Below are positions 26,057-34,326 of a stretch of 64,000 nt of DNA, in pieces. This DNA comes from Clostridium cylindrosporum DSM 605 (GTDB lineage Bacteria; Bacillota; Clostridia; Clostridiales; Caloramatoraceae): contig NZ_LFVU01000024.1 in assembly GCF_001047375.1 (NCBI RefSeq), positions 186,001-250,000 on the forward strand. Direction: 5' to 3'. The first letter of the stretch is position 1. Each line of letters begins with the position of its first letter. A program made the translations under genes and the position numbers. Under the pieces are notes generated by a model that did not search any database, was not told the origin of the DNA, and saw nothing but the letters and a program-made list of their open reading frames with translations.

Positions 26057-27385
26057 CTATCTTTCATTTTTACTATTCCCAGTAAGTTCTAGGTATTCAC
26101 CAGTTTCGAAATACTTGTCCATCCATCTTCCATGATCTTTTATAAATTTTTTCATAGTACTTATCTCTTTTTCGTAGCTTTTATCTTCTCTTAATCCTAT
26201 TTCAGCTACTGCATTATCTATTGACTTTAATACATGATGTTCACTTAAATAGGTTTTTCTAAGAGCCTTATACCTTTTTGAAAGCTTATCTAGAAAATAC
26301 TGATCAGTTAGAAGCTTTTCAAACCAAGGCTCACCCTTCATCCTAAGATATCTATGATTCTTCACCTCATCAAAGTTCCCCATGGATATATTAAAGTCTA
26401 AAGCAGGTCCTACCTTTAATTTTGATCCTAGCTCTTTATAAAAATATATCCCTTTCTTTCCTGCTTTTATATTAAAGAAAAATTCATTAAGGATTACATA
26501 ATCAATGAAGCTATCAATATCTATATATTCTCTATATCCAAATCTTGGGTCGGAATACATTAGAGAATACATTCTCTTTTCTATAGAGTCTAAATCATTT
26601 TGAATATACCTTAACTGACTTTGTGTAACATCACCCTTATCTGGATAAATGCATGTAAGTTGACTCTTCTTCTTTATTCTTTCTGTATATGTAGATAAGT
26701 AATTATCCCCTTGTTTTAAGCTATCCCCCGCTACAATGTAACCTGTTATCTCATAGGCATTAATACTCTTAGCGAGGTTTACTCTATCTTTACTTACCTT
26801 AGTACTTTCAACTATAGAATAAACACCCTTATAATCCTTCATTGTGATTCCTTCAACCTGTGATGTTTTAATAAAAACCTCACAGAGCTTAGCTTGGGGA
26901 GTATAATCCATTATTTTTGATGCTATATTATATACAATGTAGTTTCTAATGAGAGACTTATCTCCATCTGGAGAATTTAATATCCACTTTGAATTTCTTT
27001 TCATACCTAGGACTTCAATATCCCTGGGCTTTCCTTCATTATCTCTTATGTTTATAATATATTTTCCCTTAGAATCTTCTTGAAGATTTATCTCTACATT
27101 TGAACTTTTATTGCTATGTCCCGTAATATTATTTTCTAATTTCTCATTTTGATATAACTCCATCTTAGCTTTCACTATATCTTTACCTATATCTTTACCC
27201 TTTGAATCTATAACTATAATAGGAAGCTTAGATGTGAACTTAACATTTTTATTAGCTATAATTGACCTTTGATTCAAATAATCCATATAGCCAATATAAA
27301 CATATTTATATGAAAGTATTAAAGTAACTCCAAGTACCATAATTAATATTGCTATCATAGTATTATATCTTAACTTATCATTCAT
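26057..27385 (-). CDS. CotH-like kinase family protein, membrane anchored
   Basis: 442 residues: an N-terminal membrane helix (about 8-31), then a domain of the CotH type, atypical protein kinases known from Bacillus spore coat assembly. Matching blocks are LPIIVIDSKGKDI (about 54-66), KDYKGVYSIVES (about 184-195), FIDYVILNEFFFN (about 291-303) and KVGPALDFNISMGN (about 320-333). In active CotH enzymes the last block normally carries D-x-D; here it reads D-F-N, and the loop after NEFFFN lacks an expected Asp. The activity is therefore uncertain. It lies between DUF4956 and the glycosidase-like gene with gaps of 11 and 25 bases. Confidence 0.82.
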   Translation of the reverse strand: MNDKLRYNTMIAILIMVLGVTLILSYKYVYIGYMDYLNQRSIIANKNVKFTSKLPIIVIDSKGKDIGKDIVKAKMELYQNEKLENNITGHSNKSSNVEINLQEDSKGKYIINIRDNEGKPRDIEVLGMKRNSKWILNSPDGDKSLIRNYIVYNIASKIMDYTPQAKLCEVFIKTSQVEGITMKDYKGVYSIVESTKVSKDRVNLAKSINAYEITGYIVAGDSLKQGDNYLSTYTERIKKKSQLTCIYPDKGDVTQSQLRYIQNDLDSIEKRMYSLMYSDPRFGYREYIDIDSFIDYVILNEFFFNIKAGKKGIYFYKELGSKLKVGPALDFNISMGNFDEVKNHRYLRMKGEPWFEKLLTDQYFLDKLSKRYKALRKTYLSEHHVLKSIDNAVAEIGLREDKSYEKEISTMKKFIKDHGRWMDKYFETGEYLELTGNSKNER

Positions 27386-27396
27386 ATAATCTCATC

Positions 27397-28065
27397 CTAA
27401 CCCATCATTTCTCCTGTTTGAGAGACTATATTAACAGTCTTAACCCCTGGAGTTGAATATAATAACTGCATAAGTTTTATATCTTCATTTTCTTTTAGCC
27501 TTATCTCACATACAATCTCTAGTGTAGATTCAGTTGTATTTTTAGCTCTCATTTTATAGTTTTTCAGTGATGAAAATATATTTTTCATAATTGTCTCTTC
27601 ACTTAAACGCTCTGCTTTTATGACTAAAAGATATTTATCCTCACTTTTCATAGCCAATGTTATAATAAATAAAGTAACCATAATAAAAATAGACCCGATA
27701 ATCGCAACTTGAATGTTATCCGTTCCAACAGAAAGTCCTACGCCTATCCCCCAAAATATAAAAGCTGTATCCCTAGGGTCCTTTATAGCTGTCCTAAAAC
27801 GTACAATTGAAAGTGCTCCTACCATTCCAAGTGATAATGCTACGTTACTTCCTATAACCATTATCACAATAGCTGTTATTAGAGTTATCATTATTAATGA
27901 TATATTGAAGTTTTTGCTATATACTACTCCCTTATATGTAAGCCTGTATGTTATATATATACCTATAGCAATAACCAGTGCAATAAATAGGGACTTTGAA
28001 ATCTTAACTGCTGAATAAACCTGCTCATTATCAATGAGATACTGCATAATCATCGATATTTCCAT
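27397..28065 (-). CDS. DUF4956 membrane protein
   Basis: 222 residues with four membrane helices (about 25-150) and a cytoplasmic C-terminal domain. The DUF4956 signature is clear: SLGMVGALSIVRFRTAIKD followed by PRDTAFIFWGIGVG. Such proteins are often encoded next to VTC-type polyphosphate polymerases, as here, and may form the membrane channel or anchor for them; this pairing is a neighbourhood observation, not a demonstrated complex. GGAGG lies seven bases before the ATG. The next gene starts 11 bases later. Confidence 0.9.
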   Translation of the reverse strand: MEISMIMQYLIDNEQVYSAVKISKSLFIALVIAIGIYITYRLTYKGVVYSKNFNISLIMITLITAIVIMVIGSNVALSLGMVGALSIVRFRTAIKDPRDTAFIFWGIGVGLSVGTDNIQVAIIGSIFIMVTLFIITLAMKSEDKYLLVIKAERLSEETIMKNIFSSLKNYKMRAKNTTESTLEIVCEIRLKENEDIKLMQLLYSTPGVKTVNIVSQTGEMMG

Positions 28066-28104
28066 AAATGTTCCTCCAATTACTATTATTCATTAACCTT
28101 ATAT

Positions 28105-28833
28105 CTATATATGGAATCCTCCATATATCTTTCTAGAACTACAATACTTACTTATAGAACTATTTACACAATCCCTAGATGATAATATATCTTGAAACCA
28201 CTTGTATAAATATTTTTCATACTTAACTTCAAGAAGTGGTCTATTAATATCAAGTGTGGGGATCATATTTAGGTCCTTTGAAAAAATATCAAACTCTGTT
28301 TCACTATGGGATATTTCTGTATCTAGTGTTACTCTTATTCCATATTCATCTTTATAAAATGCCTCTCTTTTATACTCTAGGGTGGATACGGGTTTATAAA
28401 TATCCGATACCATGATTGCATAAATCTTCAATGCTATTCCATCACTATAATTAAGTAAAACATCATACTCTCCATTAATAAGCCTTTTAGCATGTTCCCT
28501 AGATATAATAAGTGTTTCTTTTCTTTGATTAAGGTTAAACTTATATTTCACTTCAAGTTTAGCTTTATTATCATTAGGATTATATACTCTTATCCTTATT
28601 TTCTTTCTATTTTGTTCCCCTTCTATCTTGTCGTGATAATCAAGATTATTAATAGAATCAAAGTAAACACTTCGAACCCTATATCCTTCATCAATACTAT
28701 GTAAATCCTTATTGAAAAACACAGGAAACACAGATTTAAAATAATAATAGTCCTCAAGTGTAATAAAGTATTTCATTTCTCGCCTTGAGACTTTAACTGC
28801 CTTTGAGTTTTCATACTTCTTATAATCAAGCAT
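28105..28833 (-). CDS. VTC domain-containing polyphosphate polymerase-like protein
   Basis: About 242 residues, one VTC tunnel domain (triphosphate tunnel fold, as in yeast Vtc4, which makes polyphosphate from ATP). Basic and acidic tunnel residues appear at the expected places: SRREMKYF (about 16-23), GYRVRSVYFD (about 49-58), RKKIRIRVYN (about 74-83), KLEVKYK (about 89-95), LEYKREAFY, RVTLDTE and PLLEVKYEKYL, ending SISKYC. No SPX domain or membrane helix is present. The start at ATG 28833 is preferred over an in-frame TTG at 28851. It is the first gene of the six-gene operon. Confidence 0.87.
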   Translation of the reverse strand: MLDYKKYENSKAVKVSRREMKYFITLEDYYYFKSVFPVFFNKDLHSIDEGYRVRSVYFDSINNLDYHDKIEGEQNRKKIRIRVYNPNDNKAKLEVKYKFNLNQRKETLIISREHAKRLINGEYDVLLNYSDGIALKIYAIMVSDIYKPVSTLEYKREAFYKDEYGIRVTLDTEISHSETEFDIFSKDLNMIPTLDINRPLLEVKYEKYLYKWFQDILSSRDCVNSSISKYCSSRKIYGGFHI

Positions 28834-28942
28834 AGAGCATATACCTTCCAATCCTTATTTAACCTTTTATGTTAGTAAAATACATTTATTATCCTATTTC
28901 CATGTTATTGATTTTTTTTCTATTTCCCCTATAAAATAGAAA

Positions 28943-28980
28943 AAGGTCCTAAAAAGATGGTGTATCTTTTTAGAATCCTT
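28943..28980 (-). terminator. Hairpin downstream of the LiaF-like gene
   Basis: AAGGTCCTAAAAAGAT (28943-28958) pairs with ATCTTTTTAGAATCCTT (28964-28980) with one bulge. On the minus strand the tail TTTTCTATTTTATA follows. It lies 175 bases past the LiaF-like gene and before the VTC operon. The rest of 28834-29154 (321 bases) is AT-rich with no other visible feature and must contain the operon promoter. Confidence 0.6.
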
Positions 28981-29154
28981 ACTTTAAATCTTATATTAAA
29001 TTTTCCATAGACTTCTATGCCTAGCTGTATAGCCTAATGTAAATAACAGGATTATTCTATTTAAATCATTATACCACATATACTAAAAATTGAAATAATT
29101 AAAATAGGTTGTTAACAATCATTATTGTTTAATAGCATATTTAAAATCTCATAT

Positions 29155-29832
29155 TTACTTTATTTCTGTTCCTCCGAATATACTTATAGCCTTTATATAT
29201 ATAGTTGGAACATCTTCCCTTATCACCTGGCTAGTTTTATTTGAATTGCCTCCTAATATAGGTATACTTGATACTTTAACCTTTACATTAGGTGGGACAA
29301 TTATGTCTGCACCTCCAAAAATCACTAATGAATTTATAACAACATCTTCATCAATAATTGCATTTTTTAGGTTTAAATCAACCCCTCCAAATATCGCAGT
29401 TAAATTAGCTCCAACAAACTTTTCATATGGAAAATTAATATCATTTCCTGAAAAAAATGCTGTATATTCTGGTAATCCATCACTACTAAAGCTTTTTTCA
29501 TAGAACTTATCCTTACTAAAGTCTTTTCTAAAGATAATTTGTAGACCTATAAAAATAAATATTATTGGTATAATAAGCTTACTTAATATATACCAAGATA
29601 TAATATTTTGAGCTGATAAAAGTAGCATAACCCCAACAACTAATCCTATAAGTGCACTTATCTTAGACCCTCTTTGAAATAGACCCATTATACTTGGAAC
29701 AATTATAAATAGAGTCCACCAACCTTCAAAAAACAAGTTAAAATTCCATAGATCTAAAGCATTTCCTCCAAACAAAACACCTAAAACAATAAAAAGTAAA
29801 CCCCATAATAGGTTACTTGACTTGTTTGCCAT
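29155..29832 (-). CDS. LiaF-like membrane protein
   Basis: 225 residues. The N-terminal half has four short membrane helices (LLWGLLFIVLGVLFGG, then GWWTLFIIVPSIMGLF and others), as in the LiaF transmembrane domain. The C-terminal half (about 130-225) is a right-handed beta repeat with I/V-F-G-G motifs (AIFGGVDLNL, VIFGGADIIVPP, SIFGGTEIK), the LiaF C-terminal / cell-wall-active antibiotic response domain. LiaF-type proteins restrain LiaRS-type envelope-stress signalling, but no kinase or regulator lies next to it here, so that role is open. AGGAGGGAG precedes the ATG. Confidence 0.88.
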   Translation of the reverse strand: MANKSSNLLWGLLFIVLGVLFGGNALDLWNFNLFFEGWWTLFIIVPSIMGLFQRGSKISALIGLVVGVMLLLSAQNIISWYILSKLIIPIIFIFIGLQIIFRKDFSKDKFYEKSFSSDGLPEYTAFFSGNDINFPYEKFVGANLTAIFGGVDLNLKNAIIDEDVVINSLVIFGGADIIVPPNVKVKVSSIPILGGNSNKTSQVIREDVPTIYIKAISIFGGTEIK

Positions 29833-29965
29833 TTTATTCTCCCTCCTATTAACTTAAAATAACAATATTCACAAATTACCACAATTGGTAGCTATAATTA
29901 TATATTATATCTTACTAAGTTAAATGTGAATCTTTATTTTAGTTATAGTTTCTTAATATCTTTAA

Positions 29966-30036
29966 TAAAAAAGATAGCCTATGCACACTTTCATGGTAAA
30001 TCTAATCTTCATACCATAAAATATACATAGACTATC
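29966..30036 (-). terminator. Terminator after the small hydrophilic protein gene
   Basis: GATAGCCTATG (29973-29983) pairs with CATAGACTATC (30026-30036) with one mismatch, and an inner ATGGTA/TACCAT pair extends the fold. On the minus strand TTTTTTATT follows. Confidence 0.75.
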
Positions 30037-30061
30037 TAGTTTCTTATATTATATGAATTTA

Positions 30062-30241
30062 CTATCTGTTCCCTTTAAGCTTATCTTCTACCTTATTTAG
30101 GCTACTTTCAACAGAACTTACTGAACTAGAAATTGTACCTTCTATCTTATCTTCGATTCTCTCAGCTGCTTCTGAAATACTGCTTCCATTGATGTTTAGG
30201 CTATCCTTAACCTTATTAACAAAACTCTTTTCTCTATCCAC
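30062..30241 (-). CDS. Small hydrophilic helical protein
   Basis: 59 residues, highly charged and probably one or two amphipathic helices (EAAERIEDKIEGTISSSVSS, VESSLNKVEDKLKG). No membrane helix, Cys or known motif is present. GTG at 30241 is chosen because AGGAGG lies eight bases before it. The terminator at 29966 and the long upstream gap make it a single-gene unit. The composition resembles late-embryogenesis or CsbD-like small stress proteins, but the similarity is only general, so no function is assigned. Confidence 0.65.
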   Translation of the reverse strand: MDREKSFVNKVKDSLNINGSSISEAAERIEDKIEGTISSSVSSVESSLNKVEDKLKGNR

Positions 30242-30426
30242 TATAATCACCTCCTAAATATCTTTTAGTTAGTGTGCACATTTCTATAGAATTTATGTTG
30301 TTAATATAGACCATAAGGAACACACTTTTAACAATATAAAATTTTCAGTAATTTATTGTAAATTTTGGTATAATATTTAAAAATACATATATATAAATAC
30401 TAATATATTTTTAAGGAGTGATATGA

Positions 30427-30972
30427 TTGGATAGCTTCAAAAAAGCTAAGAAATGGATTCTTATTGGTATTCCTATAATAAGTATAGTAGGAAGTCTAAT
30501 GCATTTTGCATATGAATGGTCTGGAAACCTTGCCCTAGTTGGTTTATTTACTCCTGTTAATGAAAGCATATGGGAACATTTAAAAATGGCATTCTTCCCT
30601 ACCCTAGCATGGTGGATTTTAGGCTACCTGATTTATAGAGGTGATTTTTCTTTTAATACAAGAACATGGTTATCATCTGCAGTAGTTGCATCTATTACTG
30701 CTCCATTAGTTGTAGTTACATTTTACTATACATACACAGGAGCCTTTGGAATTGAATCATTAGTTCTTGATATATTTTCACTGTTTCTTGGAATATTTAT
30801 AGGTCAAATACTAGGGCTTCATCTATATAGATATGGAAAATTTAATCCTCTAGTATCTGGGGTTTTATATTTAATACTAATACTTGTCATACTTGCATTT
30901 ATTGTATTTACCTTTAACCCACCACATATTCCATTGTTTTTAGATTCACAGACAGGAACATATGGGATATAG
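30427..30972 (+). CDS. DUF6512-type membrane protein
   Basis: 181 residues, about six membrane helices. A conserved-looking block near the N-terminus (FTPVNESIWEHLKMAFFPTLAWW, positions about 41-63) carries polar Asn, Glu and His next to the second helix. The start is TTG at 30427, with AAGGAG eight bases upstream; the nearby ATG runs into a stop. This family is widespread in Firmicutes without known function. Palindromic repeat C follows the stop by 20 bases. Confidence 0.8.
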   Translation: MDSFKKAKKWILIGIPIISIVGSLMHFAYEWSGNLALVGLFTPVNESIWEHLKMAFFPTLAWWILGYLIYRGDFSFNTRTWLSSAVVASITAPLVVVTFYYTYTGAFGIESLVLDIFSLFLGIFIGQILGLHLYRYGKFNPLVSGVLYLILILVILAFIVFTFNPPHIPLFLDSQTGTYGI

Positions 30973-30973
30973 G

Positions 30974-31053
30974 ATGTAAGTGTAGTGCTTTGCCAGGATG
31001 TGTTGTTTTATCCAAAGACAACACATCCTGGCAATCAAACTTTCACCTACATA
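30974..31053. repeat. Intergenic palindromic repeat, copy C
   Basis: A perfect 16-base stem, TGCCAGGATGTGTTGT (30991-31006) with its complement at 31018-31033, around an 11-base loop TTTATCCAAAG. Outer arms ATGTAAGTG... and ...CACCTACAT pair imperfectly. The loop region GTTGTTTTATCCAAAGAC matches copy B. No T-run follows. It lies between two convergent genes. Confidence 0.7.
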
Positions 31054-31081
31054 TCTTTTCTCGTAGTCGAAATAAAGCTTT

Positions 31082-31528
31082 TTAAATCCTTTTATCCTTA
31101 AAACTAAAATAAGGACCTAAGCCAGTTTCATGTGTCCTTACATAAGTCCAATTAAATTGTTTATCTACAACATAAATGTCTGACTTATAAAAATCCAAAT
31201 CACATATTAGGTTATCTGCACTAAGAACCTTAGCTCCGTCAAGAATCAGAACATCATTTGAATGTTGATAAAAAACATAACATGAATTTTTAGCTATACT
31301 ATTAAAAGCTTTATTAGCTTCTTCAGCTTGTAAACAAGTTCTTTTATTATAGCTAAATAAATGCCATAGGTATCCACAACATCCATCGGTGTTATAAAGA
31401 AAAATATCTTCCTTTTCTTTGTCACTTAGATAATCCGCAAAACTATCTTCCCATTGCTTTCGTAGATAAATTCCCCATTTAGGTATTTCTATAACTTTAA
31501 TATTTTTAAGTAGTCGAATTGAATTCAC
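31082..31528 (-). CDS. DUF4275-like protein
   Basis: 148 residues, soluble. The segment Y-L-R-K-Q-W-E-D-S-F-A (about 21-31) followed by LSDKEKEDIFLY and the Cys-rich GCCGYLWHLFSY (about 49-60) resembles the DUF4275 family of Bacillus and Clostridia. Aromatic residues are frequent. No catalytic motif is recognised. The start GTG at 31528 has AAGGAG seven bases upstream. It converges on DUF6512 with repeat C between them. I am fairly but not fully sure of the family. Confidence 0.7.
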   Translation of the reverse strand: MNSIRLLKNIKVIEIPKWGIYLRKQWEDSFADYLSDKEKEDIFLYNTDGCCGYLWHLFSYNKRTCLQAEEANKAFNSIAKNSCYVFYQHSNDVLILDGAKVLSADNLICDLDFYKSDIYVVDKQFNWTYVRTHETGLGPYFSFKDKRI

Positions 31529-31634
31529 TTAATCACTCCTTGTAGACTCTCAATTCCCACATAATATAAAACTGTTACTTCATAAAATAAATATATTGCG
31601 GCATTGATATAAATAAAACTTGTACTATAGTTCG

Positions 31635-31769
31635 TTATTTTTGAAAAAACCTAAAAAGTGCTTTAAACATACCAGTAAAATTAAAGGCTGAGCCTACAAA
31701 ACTTGCTACGATACCCAAAACTATACCAATTCCTACGAAATACATTGTAGCTATTAAAATATTATCCAT
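31635..31769 (-). CDS. 44-residue single-helix membrane protein
   Basis: ATG at 31769 with GGGAG upstream opens a frame of 44 codons ending TAA at 31635. The product is one hydrophobic helix (about 4-29, with Gly at 13, 15 and 19) followed by a basic tail FKALFRFFQK. It could be a small regulatory or toxin-like membrane protein, but no antisense RNA or partner is evident. It is unrelated in position to its larger neighbours and I do not recognise a family. Confidence 0.55.
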   Translation of the reverse strand: MDNILIATMYFVGIGIVLGIVASFVGSAFNFTGMFKALFRFFQK

Positions 31770-31911
31770 ATATTAAAACTCCCTTCAAGTATTTCACAAT
31801 ATACAACTGTTATGTCTTAAGCATATTATAATTACATACCATACTTTACCATACATTATAATATAAACTTCTATTTTAATTATGTTCTATCTTAGTAAGT
31901 ATCATTGCAAA

Positions 31912-32096
31912 TAGTGTAGCCTCTAGCTAAAACAATAGAGTCTAGAGTTAGAAATTCTAATCCTTACAAATACTCTTAGTCCTAGTAAGATATCGGCAAG
32001 CAAAGTGGTTTAGATATCGCACTTGGTCTGAGGGGATTTGTAAGGATTAGAATTTTTTCTCAAAGATCTCGTTGTTTTAGCTAGAGGCTACACTAC
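31912..32096. repeat. Long structured palindromic repeat, copy D
   Basis: A 185-base element with two nested perfect stems: an outer 21-base stem (31913-31933 with 32074-32094; arm AGTGTAGCCTCTAGCTAAAAC) and an inner 20-base stem (31952-31971 with 32036-32055; arm AAATTCTAATCCTTACAAAT). The central 64 bases carry a direct repeat AGATATCG. The right side CTCGTTGTTTTAGCTAGAGGC matches the motif of copies A, B and E. It occupies most of the gap between the 44-residue protein and gloA. It contains no ORF. Confidence 0.75.
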
Positions 32097-32123
32097 TGCA
32101 AATTAATATTTTCGGTAGAGTGA

Positions 32124-32504
32124 TTATAATCTTATTACCTCTACCTTATATCCATCTGGATCAGTTACGAAGTAGTATCTTGGTTTTTCACCTGGTAGTC
32201 CTTTAAGGTCTGTTACCTCATATCCACTTTTTATATGTTCTTCACGAAGTCCTTCAAGGTCCTCTACTCCTACAGCTATATGGCTAAATCCATTTCCTAT
32301 TTCGTATGGAGTTTCTTGATTGTAGTTATATGTAAGTTCTAGATCATATGTCCCATTTTCATCTGTCATATAAACTATTGTGAATTTATACTCTGGGAAA
32401 TCCTTTCTTGAACTTTCAACAAATCCTAATGCTTCACTATAGAATTTAAGTGATGCTTCAAGGTCCATAACTCTTATACAAGTATGTAACATTTTTGTTT
32501 TCAT
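32124..32504 (-). CDS. gloA: Lactoylglutathione lyase-like VOC protein (glyoxalase I type)
   Basis: 126 residues, one VOC fold of two beta-alpha-beta-beta-beta modules. The four metal ligands of glyoxalase I are in place: His in LHTCIRV (about 6), Glu in LELTYN, His in FSHIAVGV and Glu in KVEVIRL near the end. The enzyme isomerises the hemithioacetal of methylglyoxal and a thiol; in Clostridia lacking glutathione another thiol may be used. The start is ATG 32504 with AAGGAAG eight bases upstream; an in-frame GTG lies nine bases earlier. Single-gene unit. Confidence 0.88.
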   Translation of the reverse strand: MKTKMLHTCIRVMDLEASLKFYSEALGFVESSRKDFPEYKFTIVYMTDENGTYDLELTYNYNQETPYEIGNGFSHIAVGVEDLEGLREEHIKSGYEVTDLKGLPGEKPRYYFVTDPDGYKVEVIRL

Positions 32505-32520
32505 ATTATCCACTTCCTTT

Positions 32521-32548
32521 TTGAAACTTTATTCTATTATACTATAAT
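32521..32548 (+). promoter_or_regulatory. Sigma-A-type promoter of the pentapeptide-repeat gene
   Basis: TTGAAA (32521-32526), 16-base spacer, TATAAT (32543-32548), 35 bases before the ATG. AGGAGG follows at 32571. Confidence 0.7.
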
Positions 32549-32582
32549 AGGGCTAATAGAATACACCTATAGGAGGAACATT

Positions 32583-33164
32583 ATGTCCAATATAAGTACA
32601 TATAATGATGATTTAACTTTTAATAAACTCGTAGAGATAGATTCTAGTATTACTAACAAGTCATTTCTTGACTGTAGATTCCAAGGCTGTGACTTTTCAA
32701 GTTCAAACTTTTCAGGCTCTAATTTTCAAAACTGCATATTTGAGAATTGTAATTTATCCCTTACTAACTTCACAGGTGCAAGACTAGTTGATGTTAAGTT
32801 TAAGGAGTGTAAGATTATTGGAATTAATTTTAGCAAATGTGACACTTCATTCGTACTAGATGTCTCATTTGAAGATTCTATAATGAGAAACTGTAGTTTC
32901 TCTACTCTTTCACTTAAGAAAACCAATTTTTCAAAGTGTAGTGTTTTAGACAGTGACTTTATTGATGCTAACCTTACTGAAGCAAACTTTAGCTCTTCTA
33001 CTTTAACTGGTACGGTTTTTAGCAATACCAACTTAACTAAAGCCGACTTCACAGGTGCTAGTGATTATGACATAAACCCTTTAAATAATAACATTAAAAG
33101 ATGTAAATTCACTATGCCAGAGGCAATGAGGCTACTTAATAGCTTTGATATAGTTATAAAGTAA
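32583..33164 (+). CDS. Pentapeptide repeat protein
   Basis: 193 residues made of about 25 tandem A/C/S-(D/N)-(L/F)-x-x units, e.g. CRFQGCDFSSSNFSGSNF and ANLTEANFSSSTLTG, which fold into a right-handed four-sided helix. The closing segment MPEAMRLLNSFDIVIK resembles the C-terminal helix of Qnr/MfpA/McbG-like proteins, which mimic DNA and protect gyrase from quinolones or microcin. Many pentapeptide proteins have other roles, so gyrase protection is only a possibility. It has its own promoter. Confidence 0.88.
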   Translation: MSNISTYNDDLTFNKLVEIDSSITNKSFLDCRFQGCDFSSSNFSGSNFQNCIFENCNLSLTNFTGARLVDVKFKECKIIGINFSKCDTSFVLDVSFEDSIMRNCSFSTLSLKKTNFSKCSVLDSDFIDANLTEANFSSSTLTGTVFSNTNLTKADFTGASDYDINPLNNNIKRCKFTMPEAMRLLNSFDIVIK

Positions 33165-33252
33165 AACAAGACTCCTCTTTTACAACTTCTTTTATAATCA
33201 GGAATATGTAGGGATATAATAATAGTAACTTATAAAAAAGCAGGAGGATTAT

Positions 33253-34236
33253 ATGAAGAAAATAGCAGTTATATTTAATGGTGGAACAATTTCAATGAAG
33301 GTTGATGAGAAGCTAAAGGCAGCTGTTCCATCTCTTTCAAGTGAAGAGATAATGGCTATGGTAACTGGAATTGAAGGCTATGCAGAAATAGAGACCCATA
33401 CATTCTCCTCACTTCCTGGCCCCCATGTAACTCCTGAAATAATGCTTAAGCTATCAAAGTTTATTGAAGATTTTGTGGAAAGAGATGATATAGATGGAGT
33501 TGTGGTAACCCATGGAACGGATACATTAGAGGAAACAGCTTACTTAGTAGATTTAACTCTTACAACCCATAAACCAGTTATATTTACAGGAGCTATGAGA
33601 AGTAGTTCTGAGCTTGGATATGATGGACCTTCAAATCTTTCAGCATCAATTTGTACATCTATATCAAATGATGCAAAAAATCGTGGTGTTCTTGTTTGCT
33701 TAAGTGGAGAATTAAATTCTGCTTCTGAGGTTACAAAAACCAATTCAATGAGCCTTGATACATTTAAAACTCCAAACTTTGGTCCAATCGGAATAGTTGA
33801 TAATAATAGAGCAATCTTTTATAGAAGCAGGATAGAAAGACCTCACTTTAATATTAAGAGAATTGAATCTAATGTATCACTAATAAAATGTGCGTCTGGT
33901 ATGGATTCAAGATTTATTGACTTCTGTATAGATAATAATGATAAAGGAATAGTTATTGAGGCACTTGGCCGTGGAAATGTACCAAAGGCTATGGTTCCAG
34001 GTATAAAAAGGGCAATAGATAGAGGAATTCCTGTGGTTATAGTATCAAGATGCTTCGAAGGTAGGGTTAGTGATTCCTATGGATATGAAGGTGGAGGTCA
34101 TAATCTTCGAAACTTAGGTGCAATATTTGGTGACACTCTTCCTGGTCAGAAAGCTAGGATAAAACTTATGGTAGCTTTAAGTGCATTAACTTCAATGGAA
34201 GATATTCGAAAATTATTCGAGAATGAATTGTTCTAA
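33253..34236 (+). CDS. L-asparaginase
   Basis: 327 residues, the size of bacterial asparaginases. Both catalytic threonine blocks are present: FNGGTISM (Thr12) and VVVTHGTDTLEETAY (about 83-97, with the T-D-x-x-x-E signature), and the Lys-containing segment FTGAMRSSSELGYDGP (about 115-130) follows. The enzyme hydrolyses asparagine to aspartate and ammonia. There is no signal peptide, so it is cytoplasmic. GGAGG precedes the ATG. It appears to be a single gene, followed 91 bases later by an SPFH gene with its own ribosome site. Confidence 0.92.
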   Translation: MKKIAVIFNGGTISMKVDEKLKAAVPSLSSEEIMAMVTGIEGYAEIETHTFSSLPGPHVTPEIMLKLSKFIEDFVERDDIDGVVVTHGTDTLEETAYLVDLTLTTHKPVIFTGAMRSSSELGYDGPSNLSASICTSISNDAKNRGVLVCLSGELNSASEVTKTNSMSLDTFKTPNFGPIGIVDNNRAIFYRSRIERPHFNIKRIESNVSLIKCASGMDSRFIDFCIDNNDKGIVIEALGRGNVPKAMVPGIKRAIDRGIPVVIVSRCFEGRVSDSYGYEGGGHNLRNLGAIFGDTLPGQKARIKLMVALSALTSMEDIRKLFENELF

Positions 34237-34326
34237 ATACAAAGAGCAACACGTGAGGTTAACATTTCCATATATAAATGATATATTAAACTATAGGGTT
34301 TAATTATTTATTGGGGAGATGATAAA

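Noticed and set aside
26057-27385. CotH gene as part of a spore-coat locus
   Set aside because: No CotB/CotG-like genes are near; the neighbours are polymer and polyphosphate genes and the protein has a membrane anchor.
31912-32096. Element D as a CRISPR or complete insertion sequence
   Set aside because: It has nested inverted arms, not regularly spaced direct repeats, and it codes for no protein.
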